Origin: Brevibacterium album DSM 18261
GTDB lineage: Bacteria > Actinomycetota > Actinomycetes > Actinomycetales > Brevibacteriaceae
Reading direction: 5' to 3'
NCBI RefSeq assembly: GCF_000426445.1
Contig: NZ_AUFJ01000009.1
Location: 248,001 to 312,000, forward strand
Length of the DNA: 64,000 nucleotides
This document shows, in pieces, positions 52,314-60,487 of the stretch. Each line of letters begins with the position of its first letter. Within the stretch, counting starts at the first letter, position 1. The notes under the pieces were generated by a model that was given only the letters and a program-made list of their open reading frames with translations, was not told the origin of the DNA and searched no databases. The translations under genes were made by a program, and so were the position numbers.

Positions 52314-54231
52314 TCGCGAGCAGCTCCTTCGTGTAGGCGTGCGTGGGAGAGGTGAGGACCGCGTCCGTGGGGCCCTCGTCGACGATGCGGCCCTGGTTGA
52401 GCACGGCCACCCGCGCGGACACGTGGCGGGCGAGCGCGATGTTGTGGGTGACGAACAGCATCGTCAGCCCGCGCTCCTCCCGCAGACGCGAGAGCAGGTC
52501 GATGATGCTGGCCTGCACCGAGACGTCGAGGGCCGAGGTGATCTCGTCGCAGATGAGCACGGTGGGCATGTTCACGAGCGCGCGGGCGATCGCCGCGCGC
52601 TGCCGCTCACCGCCGGAGAGGTCGCCGGGCCGGCGATCGCGGAAGGCCCGGCCCAGCCGGACGGCGTCGAGGGCTGTGTCCACGCGCTCCCGGCGCTCGG
52701 CCGCGCTCAGCCCGCTCGACATCTCGAGCGGCACGCTGATCGACTCCCCCAGCGTGCGGCGCGGGTTGAGCGAGGAGAACGGCGACTGGAAGATGTACTG
52801 GATCTCCCGCCGCTGGTCCACGGTCCGCCTGCGGGTGGACGGTGCGAGCTCCTCCCCGCGGTACGCCACCGAGCCCGTCCAGGTGTCGAGGATGCCCGCG
52901 AGCGAGCGCGAGAGCGTCGTCTTCCCGGAGCCCGACTCTCCCAGCAGCATGGTGCACTCGCCGGCGCGCAGGTCCAGGTCGATGCCGTCGAGCACCGTCT
53001 TGCGCCCGTAGGCGAGCGTGAGACCGCGCACCTGCACGACGGGTTCGGCCGGAGCGTCGCCCTCGGCGGCACCCGTCGCGGCCTCGGCGGTGGCGGAGGC
53101 GCCTGCAGCAGCGGTGGTGGCGCCCCCCGAGTCGGAGCCCGTGCCCGAGGCGCCTGCGGCGGGACCGGCGGCGACGCTCCCGGCAGAATCGGTGCCGGCG
53201 ACGGCGCTGCCGGCCTCGGCACCGGTCTCGGTCTCGGCCTCGGCGCCTTCCTCGACGATCCCGAACCCGCCCGTGCTCAGCTCCTCCTCACCCGCGGCCG
53301 CGCGGCGCCGGGCCTCGAACTCGCTGATCCGGTTGCGGCCGGCGAGGTCCGGGACGGCGGCGATGAGCGTCTTCGTGTACGTGTGGCGCGGCGCGCGGAG
53401 GACCTCCTCGGCGGCTCCCTCCTCGACGAGCTCACCGGAGAGCATGACGGCCACGCGGTCGGCGATCTCGGCCACGACGGCGAGGTCATGGGTGATGTAG
53501 AGGCCCGCGGCGTTGTTCTTCACCGTCATCTCGCGGATGGTCTCGAGGACGAGCGCCTGCGTGGAGACGTCGAGGCCCGTGGTGGGCTCGTCGAGCACGA
53601 GGACGTCCGGGTACATCGCGAAGGCCATCGCGATCCCGATCCGCTGCTGCTGCCCGCCGGAGAGCTGGTGCGGCCAGCGGCTCTGGTAGGCGTCGTCGTC
53701 CGGCAGGCCCACCTCGCGCAGCACGCTCCGCACGCGCTCGGCGCGCTCCTCGGCGCTCGTGCCGAACCGGTGGATGTCGAGCACCTCGCGGATCTGCTCG
53801 CCCACGCGCATGCTGGGGTTCAGCGACAGCGCGGGATCCTGCGGGATGTAGGAGACGCGGGCGCCGCGCAGACGGCGCAGGGAGGCGTCGTCCAGGCTCG
53901 TCATCTCCGCGGGCTCCGTGCTGTTCGACGGGCACAGGGTGACGGTGCCGCCGGTGAGCGCGAGTCCGCGGCGCAGGTGGCCCAGCGCCGTGAGGCCCAC
54001 CGTGGTCTTGCCGGAGCCGGACTCGCCCACGAGCGCGAGGATCTCCGCCGGCCGCAGGCTCAGGCTCACGCCCTTGATGATCTCCCTCCCCGCGGTCGAG
54101 CCGATGCGCAGGTCCTCGATCTCGAGGATGTTCCCGCCGCTCTCCCTGCGGGCGTGCCAGATGGAGCCGGCGACCATGGGGGCGCCGGTCGCGGACATGA
54201 CCGTCGTGTCTGCGTGGGGATGCGCCATCAT
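52297..54231 (-). CDS. dipeptide/oligopeptide-type ABC transporter ATP-binding protein (two NBDs fused)
   Basis: A 644-residue DppD-DppF-type fusion. NBD1 (about 30-290) has Walker A GESGSGKTTVGL, signature LSGGQQQRIGIAMA and Walker B VLVLDEPTTGLD. NBD2 (about 400-635) has GESGSGKTTLSR, LSGGERQRAAIARAL and VLICDEITSALD. The linker (about 290-390) is Ala/Gly/Glu-rich. It drives the two permeases encoded just upstream. The ATG at 54231 overlaps the permease stop (ATGA); the next codon is also ATG. Confidence 0.93.
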   Translation of the reverse strand: MMAHPHADTTVMSATGAPMVAGSIWHARRESGGNILEIEDLRIGSTAGREIIKGVSLSLRPAEILALVGESGSGKTTVGLTALGHLRRGLALTGGTVTLCPSNSTEPAEMTSLDDASLRRLRGARVSYIPQDPALSLNPSMRVGEQIREVLDIHRFGTSAEERAERVRSVLREVGLPDDDAYQSRWPHQLSGGQQQRIGIAMAFAMYPDVLVLDEPTTGLDVSTQALVLETIREMTVKNNAAGLYITHDLAVVAEIADRVAVMLSGELVEEGAAEEVLRAPRHTYTKTLIAAVPDLAGRNRISEFEARRRAAAGEEELSTGGFGIVEEGAEAETETGAEAGSAVAGTDSAGSVAAGPAAGASGTGSDSGGATTAAAGASATAEAATGAAEGDAPAEPVVQVRGLTLAYGRKTVLDGIDLDLRAGECTMLLGESGSGKTTLSRSLAGILDTWTGSVAYRGEELAPSTRRRTVDQRREIQYIFQSPFSSLNPRRTLGESISVPLEMSSGLSAAERRERVDTALDAVRLGRAFRDRRPGDLSGGERQRAAIARALVNMPTVLICDEITSALDVSVQASIIDLLSRLREERGLTMLFVTHNIALARHVSARVAVLNQGRIVDEGPTDAVLTSPTHAYTKELLANVPTL

Positions 54232-55163
54232 GCGTCTCCGATGTTCGCTGTGGCGGACGCCCGTGCGATCGCGTCCGCGATGAGGTTCGTGCCGATCGTG
54301 AGGATCGCGATGGCGAGCACGGGGAGCATGACGCCCCACGGCTGGACCGCCAGCGCGATGCGGTTCTCGTTGATCATGAGGCCCCAGTCGGCGGCCGGCG
54401 GCTGCATGCCCAGGCCCAGGAAGGACAGCGAGGCGATGGAGCCGATCGAGTACGTGAGCCGCAGCCCGGCCTCCACCGCGAGGGGACCGGTGATGTTCGG
54501 CAGGATCTCGCGGAAGAGGATGCGCGCCCGCGGCATCGCATACATCTCCGCGGCCCTGATGTAGTCCTCGTTGATGACGCCGAGCGCGGCCGACCTCGCC
54601 ACGCGGGCGATGCGGGGCGCATGCGTGATCGCGATGACGGTGACGAGCACCCACGGCTGCGGGCCGAGCACCGTGATGGCGAGCAGGGCGAACACGAGCT
54701 GCGGGATCGCGAGCAGCACGTCGTTGGCCCGCATGATGACGGAGTCGAGCGCCCCGCCCACATAGGCGGAGACCATGCCGAAGAGCAGGCCGAGGAACAT
54801 GCCGAGCGCCGTCGCGAGGACGGAGTAGAGGAGCAGCGAGACGCCGCCTGCGAGGAACCGGGAGAGCACATCGCGGCCGAGGTCGTCGGTGCCGAAGACG
54901 CCGGAGCCCTGGAACGGGCGGTCGGCGAACTCCGTCTGCGTGTAGCCCGTGGCCCATGGCAGCAGGAGCGGGCCCAGGAACGCCACGAGCACGACGAGGG
55001 CGGTGAGCGCCACGCCCAGCCGCGACTGGCGCTGCGCCCAGAAGCGGGTGACGACGGTGTTCCGCCTCCCCGTGCCCGCTGCGCGCTCCGGGTCCGCGGC
55101 CTGCGCCACGGCCGGCTCCACCACGGGATCCGTGCGAGTGCTGTCTGCGTTTGTGCTCATCAC
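54228..55163 (-). CDS. ABC transporter permease (DppC/OppC family)
   Basis: A 311-residue inner-membrane protein with six segments. It has the OppC N-terminal region LGVALTALVVLVAFLGPLLLPW and FGTDDLGRDVLSRFLAGGVSLL, and the EAA loop near 195-215 (SAALGVINEDYIRAAEMYAMPRARILFREILPNI). Forms the channel with the DppB-like partner, whose gene it overlaps by 4 bp. Confidence 0.93.
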   Translation of the reverse strand: MMSTNADSTRTDPVVEPAVAQAADPERAAGTGRRNTVVTRFWAQRQSRLGVALTALVVLVAFLGPLLLPWATGYTQTEFADRPFQGSGVFGTDDLGRDVLSRFLAGGVSLLLYSVLATALGMFLGLLFGMVSAYVGGALDSVIMRANDVLLAIPQLVFALLAITVLGPQPWVLVTVIAITHAPRIARVARSAALGVINEDYIRAAEMYAMPRARILFREILPNITGPLAVEAGLRLTYSIGSIASLSFLGLGMQPPAADWGLMINENRIALAVQPWGVMLPVLAIAILTIGTNLIADAIARASATANIGDA

Positions 55164-56137
55164 TTCTCACCTCCGGTGCGGAGCTTGGGATTGGCCAGGA
55201 TGCCCACGATGTCCGCCAGCAGGTTCACGATCACGTAGATCACCGCCACGAGCATCGTGATCGCCTGGACCACCTGGACGTCGCGGTAGTTGACCGCGTC
55301 GATGAGCGCCTGGCCGAGCCCCGGGAAGCGGAACAGGAACTCGACGACGACCACGCCTCCGGCCATCCACGCCAGCTGGATCGCGGCGACCTGGGCGACC
55401 GGCCCGATCGCGTGCGGCAGCGCGTGGCGGAGGATGACCCGCCGCTCCGGCACGCCCTTGAGGCGGGCCATCTCGACGTAGCCGGAGTCGAGCACCTCGA
55501 GCATCGTCGCGCGCATCATGCGGGCGATGTAGGGGGTGACCACGAGGACGAGCACCGCGGTGGGCAGGATGAGCTGGCTGGGGAAGTCCCAGACGTCCGT
55601 GCCCGGCGGAGCCATCGTCACGGCGGGCAGGAGCCGGAAGACGGTGGTCGCGAACAGCGCCACGAGGGCGATGCCGATGACGAACTCCGGGAGCGCGGCG
55701 AGCACGAGGGCGATGCCGGTGATCGCGGAGTCGACGGCGCGGCCGCGGCGCAGGGCCGACCAGATGCCGAGCAGGATGCCCGCCGGGACGCTGATGACCG
55801 CTGCGGCGATCATGAGGAAGACGGACGCCGAGAGCCGGTCGCCGACCACCTCGGACACGGGCTGGCCGGAGGCCACCGAGGTGCCGAGGTCGCCCGTGAA
55901 CAGACCGCCCAGCCAGGCGAGGTAGCGCTGCCAGGCGGGGTCGTCCAGGCGCATCTGCGCGTTGATCGCGGCGATGCGCTCGGGCGTGGCCTGCTGGCCC
56001 AGGATCGCCCGGGCCGGGTCGCCCGGCAGCAGGAGTGTCGCGAAGAAGACGATGAGCGAGATCGCCAGCAGGATGAGGAGGCTGATGGAGAGCCTCTTGG
56101 CGATGAGCTTGGCGATCATCCGACGTCTCCGATCCAC
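55160..56137 (-). CDS. ABC transporter permease (DppB/OppB family)
   Basis: A 325-residue permease with six segments: LLILLAISLIVFFATLLLPGDPARAILG at the start, an EAA loop near residues 205-245 (DSGYVEMARLKGVPERRVILRHALPHAIGPV), and GVVVVEFLFRFPGLGQALIDAVNYRDVQVVQ. Starts 22 bp inside the end of the binding-protein gene, so the four transporter parts are translated as a block. Confidence 0.93.
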   Translation of the reverse strand: MDRRRRMIAKLIAKRLSISLLILLAISLIVFFATLLLPGDPARAILGQQATPERIAAINAQMRLDDPAWQRYLAWLGGLFTGDLGTSVASGQPVSEVVGDRLSASVFLMIAAAVISVPAGILLGIWSALRRGRAVDSAITGIALVLAALPEFVIGIALVALFATTVFRLLPAVTMAPPGTDVWDFPSQLILPTAVLVLVVTPYIARMMRATMLEVLDSGYVEMARLKGVPERRVILRHALPHAIGPVAQVAAIQLAWMAGGVVVVEFLFRFPGLGQALIDAVNYRDVQVVQAITMLVAVIYVIVNLLADIVGILANPKLRTGGEK

Positions 56138-57741
56138 ACCCTGTGCAGCTGGAAGCCGGACAGCGGAATGCCGCTGCGGTCCTCCTGCAGTCCGCCCACA
56201 TAGCTCTGGTACGCGTCGATCTGGTTGGCGAAGCCCCAGATGATGAGCCCGCCCCGGTCGTAGAGGATCTGCTGGGCCTGCCCGATCAGCTCACCGCGCC
56301 GCACCTCGTCCGTCTCCGAGCGGATGCGGCCCACGAGCTCGATGTACTCCTCGTCGTCCCAGTGCGTCTCGTTGAACGGCGCGTCCGGCATCATGCCCGC
56401 ATTGGACTGGCCGAGGAAGTCGCGCGTGTACCAGAAGGTCTGCGAGAAGTCGTAGCTGAGGTAGTCCGTCCAGTAGGCGGTGAGGTCCATGCGGTTGATC
56501 GTGATCCGGATGCCGGCCTCGGCGGCCTGCTCCGCGAACACCTGAGCGGCCTCGACCACACCGGACTGGATGGGCGCGGTGACGAGCTCGACATCGATGC
56601 CGTCGGGGTGGCCGGCCTCGGCGAGCAGCCGGCGGGCCTCCTCGAGGTCCTGCTCACGCTGCGGCAGCTCGTCCGGATACCCCTCGCTGAAGACGGCGAA
56701 CATGTCGTTGCCCACCGTCCCGCGGCCGGAGAGGACCTGCTCGACCATCCCGGGCCGGTCGACCGCCAGGCGGAAGGCCTGGCGGACGCGGACGTCGTCG
56801 AAGGGCGCGCGATCCACCCGCATCGTGAAGGGCAGGTACATGCCGGTGACGGAGTCGAGGATGTTGATGCGCTCATCGGCGCCGATCACCTCGACGAGCG
56901 CCGGCGGGATCTGCGCGATGGCATCCACCTGGTTGGACAGGAGGGCGTTGATGAGCGCATCGGTGTCGTTGAAGTTCAGGAGGCTGACCTCGTCGAGGTA
57001 CGGCCCCTCATCGCCCCAGTAGTGGGGGTTGCGCACGAGGACCGTGGACTGCGCGGCGGTGAAGCTCTCGAGCATGAAGGGGCCCGAGCCGATGGGGTTC
57101 GCCGGGTCGAAGTCCTCGGGGACGATGATGTTGCTGTAGCCGCCGAAGTTGCCGTCGAGCGCCGCGTCCGGCACCGAGAGGCGGAACTCGAGGGTGTGCG
57201 GACCGACCTTGGCGATCTCGTCGAGGTGGGACAGCGAGGCCGCACCGGACTTGGGGTCCTCGGGGTCGATGATGCGCATGTAGCTGGCGATCACGTCCTC
57301 GGGGCGGACGGGCCGCCCGTCGCAGAACTTCGCGTCATCGCGGAGTTCGACCGTCCAGACGGTGGCGTCGTCATTGGGCACGGCCGAGGTCGCGAGCATG
57401 GGACGGAGCACGTAGTCGTGGTCGAAGTGCATGAGCGTGTCGTACATGTTGATCGCCCGCGCGATATCGCCCAGATTGGTCGCGACCGCGCCGTCGAGCG
57501 TGTCCGAGGCGCCGCCGCCGACGAAGCCGACCCTCAGCGCCCCGCCCTCGACGGGAGGGCCCTGCACATCGACCTGGGGCGAGGCCGCGGGCGTCTCCCC
57601 GCAGGCCGAGAGCAGCGCCGCCAGGCCCAGGCCCAGAGCACCGCCGAGCACTGCGCGCCGTGAGGCCGTCCACATGGCGGGGGCCGGCAGTGGTGGCCGT
57701 TCGCCCGCCATGCATCGCCCCGGATTCTCCGGTGGATTCAT
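56116..57741 (-). CDS. ABC transporter substrate-binding lipoprotein (SBP_bac_5 family)
   Basis: A 541-residue extracellular lipoprotein. The signal region has a twin-Arg-like RRAVLGGALGLGLAALLSAC with lipobox LSAC near residue 47. The mature part shows VWTVELRDDAKFCDGRPVRPEDVIASYMRI and RQAFRLAVDRPGMVEQVLSGRG, hallmarks of peptide/nickel-type family 5 binding proteins. ATG 57741 follows AAGGAG; the ATG at 57762 has none. The ligand may be a peptide or an amide hydrolysed by the beta-lactamase-like enzyme downstream (inference). Confidence 0.92.
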   Translation of the reverse strand: MNPPENPGRCMAGERPPLPAPAMWTASRRAVLGGALGLGLAALLSACGETPAASPQVDVQGPPVEGGALRVGFVGGGASDTLDGAVATNLGDIARAINMYDTLMHFDHDYVLRPMLATSAVPNDDATVWTVELRDDAKFCDGRPVRPEDVIASYMRIIDPEDPKSGAASLSHLDEIAKVGPHTLEFRLSVPDAALDGNFGGYSNIIVPEDFDPANPIGSGPFMLESFTAAQSTVLVRNPHYWGDEGPYLDEVSLLNFNDTDALINALLSNQVDAIAQIPPALVEVIGADERINILDSVTGMYLPFTMRVDRAPFDDVRVRQAFRLAVDRPGMVEQVLSGRGTVGNDMFAVFSEGYPDELPQREQDLEEARRLLAEAGHPDGIDVELVTAPIQSGVVEAAQVFAEQAAEAGIRITINRMDLTAYWTDYLSYDFSQTFWYTRDFLGQSNAGMMPDAPFNETHWDDEEYIELVGRIRSETDEVRRGELIGQAQQILYDRGGLIIWGFANQIDAYQSYVGGLQEDRSGIPLSGFQLHRVWIGDVG

Positions 57742-57779
57742 GTCTGTGCGCTCCTTCGGCATCGTTGCGTCTGCGCTTC

Positions 57780-57808
57780 ACCCTAGAGAGCGATTGCGAC
57801 TATCGCAA
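57780..57808 (-). promoter_or_regulatory. promoter of the ABC operon with TTGCGA palindrome
   Basis: On the minus strand TTGCGA (57808-57803) and TAGGGT (57785-57780) are 17 nt apart. The -35 is one arm of TTGCGA-N3-TCGCAA (57794-57808); a third TCGCAA lies at 57835-57840. Similar TTGCGA motifs flank the regulator start near 51.0 kb. Confidence 0.6.
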
Positions 57809-57881
57809 CCACTCCTGTCTGTGAAACAGGAAAATCGCAAACCTGGGGGTGCGGGCATCAGCCGCGGAGCGGGCGGCGGAA

Positions 57882-57933
57882 CGTATGCAGTTCCTGCAGG
57901 ATTCAGCGTCTACAGCCGCAGGGAGTGCATACG
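57882..57933. repeat. 52-bp palindromic element, copy 1
   Basis: Starts CGTATGCAG and ends GTGCATACG, with inner GCAG/CTGC-type pairing. Same 52-bp length as copies 2 and 3 and the most diverged of the three. Confidence 0.75.
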
Positions 57934-57974
57934 CGGCGGAAGGACCGGAGCGGGCAGCGGCGCTCCGGGCTGCG

Positions 57975-58026
57975 CGTATGCACTTCCTGCAGAGATCAGC
58001 GCTCAGCGCCGCAGAAAGTGCATACG
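57975..58026. repeat. 52-bp palindromic element, copy 2
   Basis: Outer arms CGTATGCACTT and AAGTGCATACG, inner ATCAGCGCTCAG centre. Direct orientation to copy 1, 41 bp apart. Sits just downstream of the trans-sulfuration gene stop, so may also terminate its transcript. Confidence 0.8.
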
Positions 58027-58046
58027 CTGTGGAGCGGCCCCTGCGT

Positions 58047-59279
58047 TCAGGCCCCGGCGACGCCGAGCGCGCGGTCGAGGTCAGCCCACAGGTCCTCGAC
58101 GTGCTCGATCCCCACGCTCAGCCGGATGAGGCCCTCGGGCACGGTGAGGGGCTCGGCGGTGTGGCGGCGTCTGCGCTCGATGAGGCTCTCGACCCCGCCC
58201 AGCGAGGTCGCGGGCGTCCACAGCCGGCATGCCTCCACTGCGGCCTCGGCGGCCTCGGCGGAGCCCAGGTCGATCGAGATGATCGCGCCGAACCCGCTCA
58301 TCTGCGCCTTCGCCCTCTCGTGCCCGATGTCCGCGGACAGCCCGGGATAGCGGATCGCACGCACGGCGGGGTGGTCGGCGAGACGCTCGGCGACCACCTG
58401 CGCGCTCTCGCAGGCCCGCTCCACCCGCAGGGCCAGGGTCCGCAGTCCGCGCAGAGCCAGCCAGGCCTCGAAGGGACCGGCGATCCCGCCGCGGATCGAC
58501 CTGTCGTGCAGCAGCGCATCGCGCACTCCGGAATCCTTCGCGACAGCGGCGCCGAGCACCACATCGGAGTGCCCCGCGAGGTACTTCGTCACCGAGTGCA
58601 CCACGACGTCCGCACCCACCTCGAGGGGGCGCTGGAGCAGGGGCGTGGCGAAGGTGTTGTCGGCGATGACGAGGGCCCCGTGGGCATGCGCACCGGAGGC
58701 GAGCGCCGGAAGGTCCGCGACCTCGAGCATGGGGTTGGTGGGCGATTCGACCCACAGGACGACCGCGTGCTCGCCGGGCCGGGCGGTGTGCCTCAGCCCC
58801 GCCTTCTCCTCGGCGGCGCGGGCGACGGCGGCGAGGACCGCCTCGGTGTCCGCGATGTCCACGGTGACGAGGTCGAAGCGACCCTTCTCCGCGGTCTCCT
58901 GCGCCCCCAGGAGGGCGCCCTGGTAGGTGTGCTCGGGCATGATGACGGTGCCGCCGGGGGCCGTGAGCTCGAGCGCCGAGGCGATCGCGGCGAGCCCGGA
59001 GCCGTACAGCAGGCCGGGCAGCTCGCAGCCCTCGAGCCGGGCGAGCGCCTCCTCGAAGGGGTCCCAGGTGGGATTGGAGTAGCGGCCGTAGGCACGGGCG
59101 CCGTCCGCCACCGCACCCGTGCCCACATAGGTGGACGAGACCATGATGGGCGGGTTCACAGGGGCGTCATCCGTGCGCGGCGGTCGAGCAGTCTCGACGA
59201 CCACGGTCTCGGGGCGGAGGGGGGCGGCGGCTGTGTGCGCGGCGGCTGCGGGCTGGGCGGAGTCTCCGGGGTGCGACAT
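58047..59279 (-). CDS. PLP-dependent trans-sulfuration enzyme (cystathionine gamma-synthase/lyase family)
   Basis: A 410-residue Cys/Met-metabolism PLP enzyme. It has YGRYSNPTWDPFEEALARLEG, LLYGSGLAAIASAL, WVESPTNPMLEVADL, the aldimine Asp in VIADNTFATPLLQRPLEVGAD, the PLP Lys in HSVTKYLAGHSD, and RLSVGIEHVEDLWADLD. It makes or breaks a C-S bond of cystathionine, homocysteine or O-acylhomoserine; direction cannot be read. ATG 59279 lies 6 nt after TACCCT (59291-59286) with no ribosome site, suggesting a leaderless mRNA. Confidence 0.9.
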   Translation of the reverse strand: MSHPGDSAQPAAAAHTAAAPLRPETVVVETARPPRTDDAPVNPPIMVSSTYVGTGAVADGARAYGRYSNPTWDPFEEALARLEGCELPGLLYGSGLAAIASALELTAPGGTVIMPEHTYQGALLGAQETAEKGRFDLVTVDIADTEAVLAAVARAAEEKAGLRHTARPGEHAVVLWVESPTNPMLEVADLPALASGAHAHGALVIADNTFATPLLQRPLEVGADVVVHSVTKYLAGHSDVVLGAAVAKDSGVRDALLHDRSIRGGIAGPFEAWLALRGLRTLALRVERACESAQVVAERLADHPAVRAIRYPGLSADIGHERAKAQMSGFGAIISIDLGSAEAAEAAVEACRLWTPATSLGGVESLIERRRRHTAEPLTVPEGLIRLSVGIEHVEDLWADLDRALGVAGA

Positions 59280-59285
59280 GGGATC

Positions 59286-59291
59286 AGGGTA
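59286..59291 (-). promoter_or_regulatory. -10 box directly before the trans-sulfuration gene
   Basis: TACCCT, then GATCCC, then the start ATG. The -35 region is not convincing. Confidence 0.35.
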
Positions 59292-59409
59292 GACCTCGTG
59301 AGGGCCGCGTCCCCCGCCTGTCCGCAATGTGCACGGCCGTGACGCGGTTCCGGGCGGACGGGAGGAGCCGCCCGGGAATGCCATCCGCGAGGCGGCACTG
59401 CGATTCAGA

Positions 59410-60393
59410 TCAGACCGGCCGGCGGATGACCCGCAGCAGGTCAGCGGCCGGCCCGCGCAGGCGGCTTCCGGACGGCCAGAGTGCGCGGAGCCTGCGGGCG
59501 AGGCGCACCTCGGGCACGTGCGGGACCTCGACCAGCGCCCCCGTCCGCACCGCCTCGTGCAGTGCAAGCCGTGAGAGCGCGCACGGTGCGATGCCCGCAC
59601 GTGCGGCCACCCGAATCGCCGCGTTCGAGGCGTGCTCGGCGGCGATGGCGGGCCCGCCCCAGGGTGCGAGCGCGACCTCCACCGCATCGCGCGTGCCGGA
59701 ACCGGGCTCGCGGACGAGGAGGGGCGCGGCCGCGAGCTCCTCCCCCGTGACCGGCGCCGTGCGGTGCGCCCACGGATGGTCAGGACCCACCGCGAGGATG
59801 AGCTCGTCCTCGCCGATCACCTGGGAAGACAGCCCCACCGGAGCGCCCGGCGCCTCGATGAGCCCGAGGTCCGCGCGGCTGGAGCGGACCGCCTCGGCGA
59901 CGTCGTGGGAATTGGCGACGTCGAGCTGGATCCGCACCTCGGGATGGGCGGCGCGGAACCGTTCGAGCCACACCGGCAGGAGGAACTCCGCCACCGTGAG
60001 GGACGCGCACACGCGTACCTGCGCCGTGCTCTCCTGCCGCAGGGCGGCGATGCCGGCGCTGAGGCGGTCGAGCCCGTCCACCACCGGCTCGGCCCATGCG
60101 GCCACCGCCCGCCCCTGTTCCGTGAGCGCGGTGCCGCGCGGGGAGCGGACGAGCAGACGAAGGCCGGTCTGCGCCTCGAAGGTGCGCAGAGCGCGCGAGG
60201 CATGGGGCTGCGCGAGTCCGGCCGCCCGCGCGGCCTCGCCGATCGAGCTCAGCGTCCCGCCGCGGCCGGCGCGCAGGAGATGGACGAGGAGGAGCAGGAC
60301 GCGGGTGTCCGGCAGATCGCGGACCGGGAGGGAGCCGATGCTCTGGTCCGGCTCTGCGCGGTTCGGCCCGGCGGGACTCGGAGGCAGGGTCAT
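59410..60393 (-). CDS. LysR family transcriptional regulator
   Basis: A 327-residue LTTR. HTH at about 45-95 (TLSSIGEAARAAGLAQPHASRALRTFEAQTGLRLLVRSPRGTALTEQG) preceded by an unusual 30-residue leader, then the two-lobed co-inducer domain (from VRVCASLTVAEFLLPVWLERF) as in regulators beside YeiH exporters and sulfur genes. Divergent from the YeiH-like gene, which it probably activates. Confidence 0.92.
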   Translation of the reverse strand: MTLPPSPAGPNRAEPDQSIGSLPVRDLPDTRVLLLLVHLLRAGRGGTLSSIGEAARAAGLAQPHASRALRTFEAQTGLRLLVRSPRGTALTEQGRAVAAWAEPVVDGLDRLSAGIAALRQESTAQVRVCASLTVAEFLLPVWLERFRAAHPEVRIQLDVANSHDVAEAVRSSRADLGLIEAPGAPVGLSSQVIGEDELILAVGPDHPWAHRTAPVTGEELAAAPLLVREPGSGTRDAVEVALAPWGGPAIAAEHASNAAIRVAARAGIAPCALSRLALHEAVRTGALVEVPHVPEVRLARRLRALWPSGSRLRGPAADLLRVIRRPV

Positions 60394-60412
60394 CTCCGCA
60401 GTCTCCCACAGC

Positions 60413-60431
60413 CCATACAGATCCGGTATGG
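60413..60431. promoter_or_regulatory. LysR-type operator candidate
   Basis: CCATAC-N7-GTATGG contains ATAC-N7-GTAT, fitting the T-N11-A LTTR box, in the 94-bp divergent gap. A TGAGA-A-TCTCA palindrome follows at 60438-60448. Confidence 0.55.
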
Positions 60432-60487
60432 GGTGGGTGAGAATCTCAGGCTACCGCCGAGGCCGGCCCCGGCGGAGAGTGGCAGGC

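Noticed and set aside
54232-55170. N-terminal extension of the ABC ATPase
   Set aside because: The long frame is out-of-frame reading of the DppC-like permease gene.
57882-58026. CRISPR-like spacing of two palindromic repeats
   Set aside because: Only two repeats with one 41-bp gap, long palindromes unlike CRISPR repeats, and no cas genes.
59327-60487. N-terminal extension of the YeiH-like gene
   Set aside because: The frame is open for about 387 codons upstream, but it is antisense to the LysR gene and contains no family similarity.
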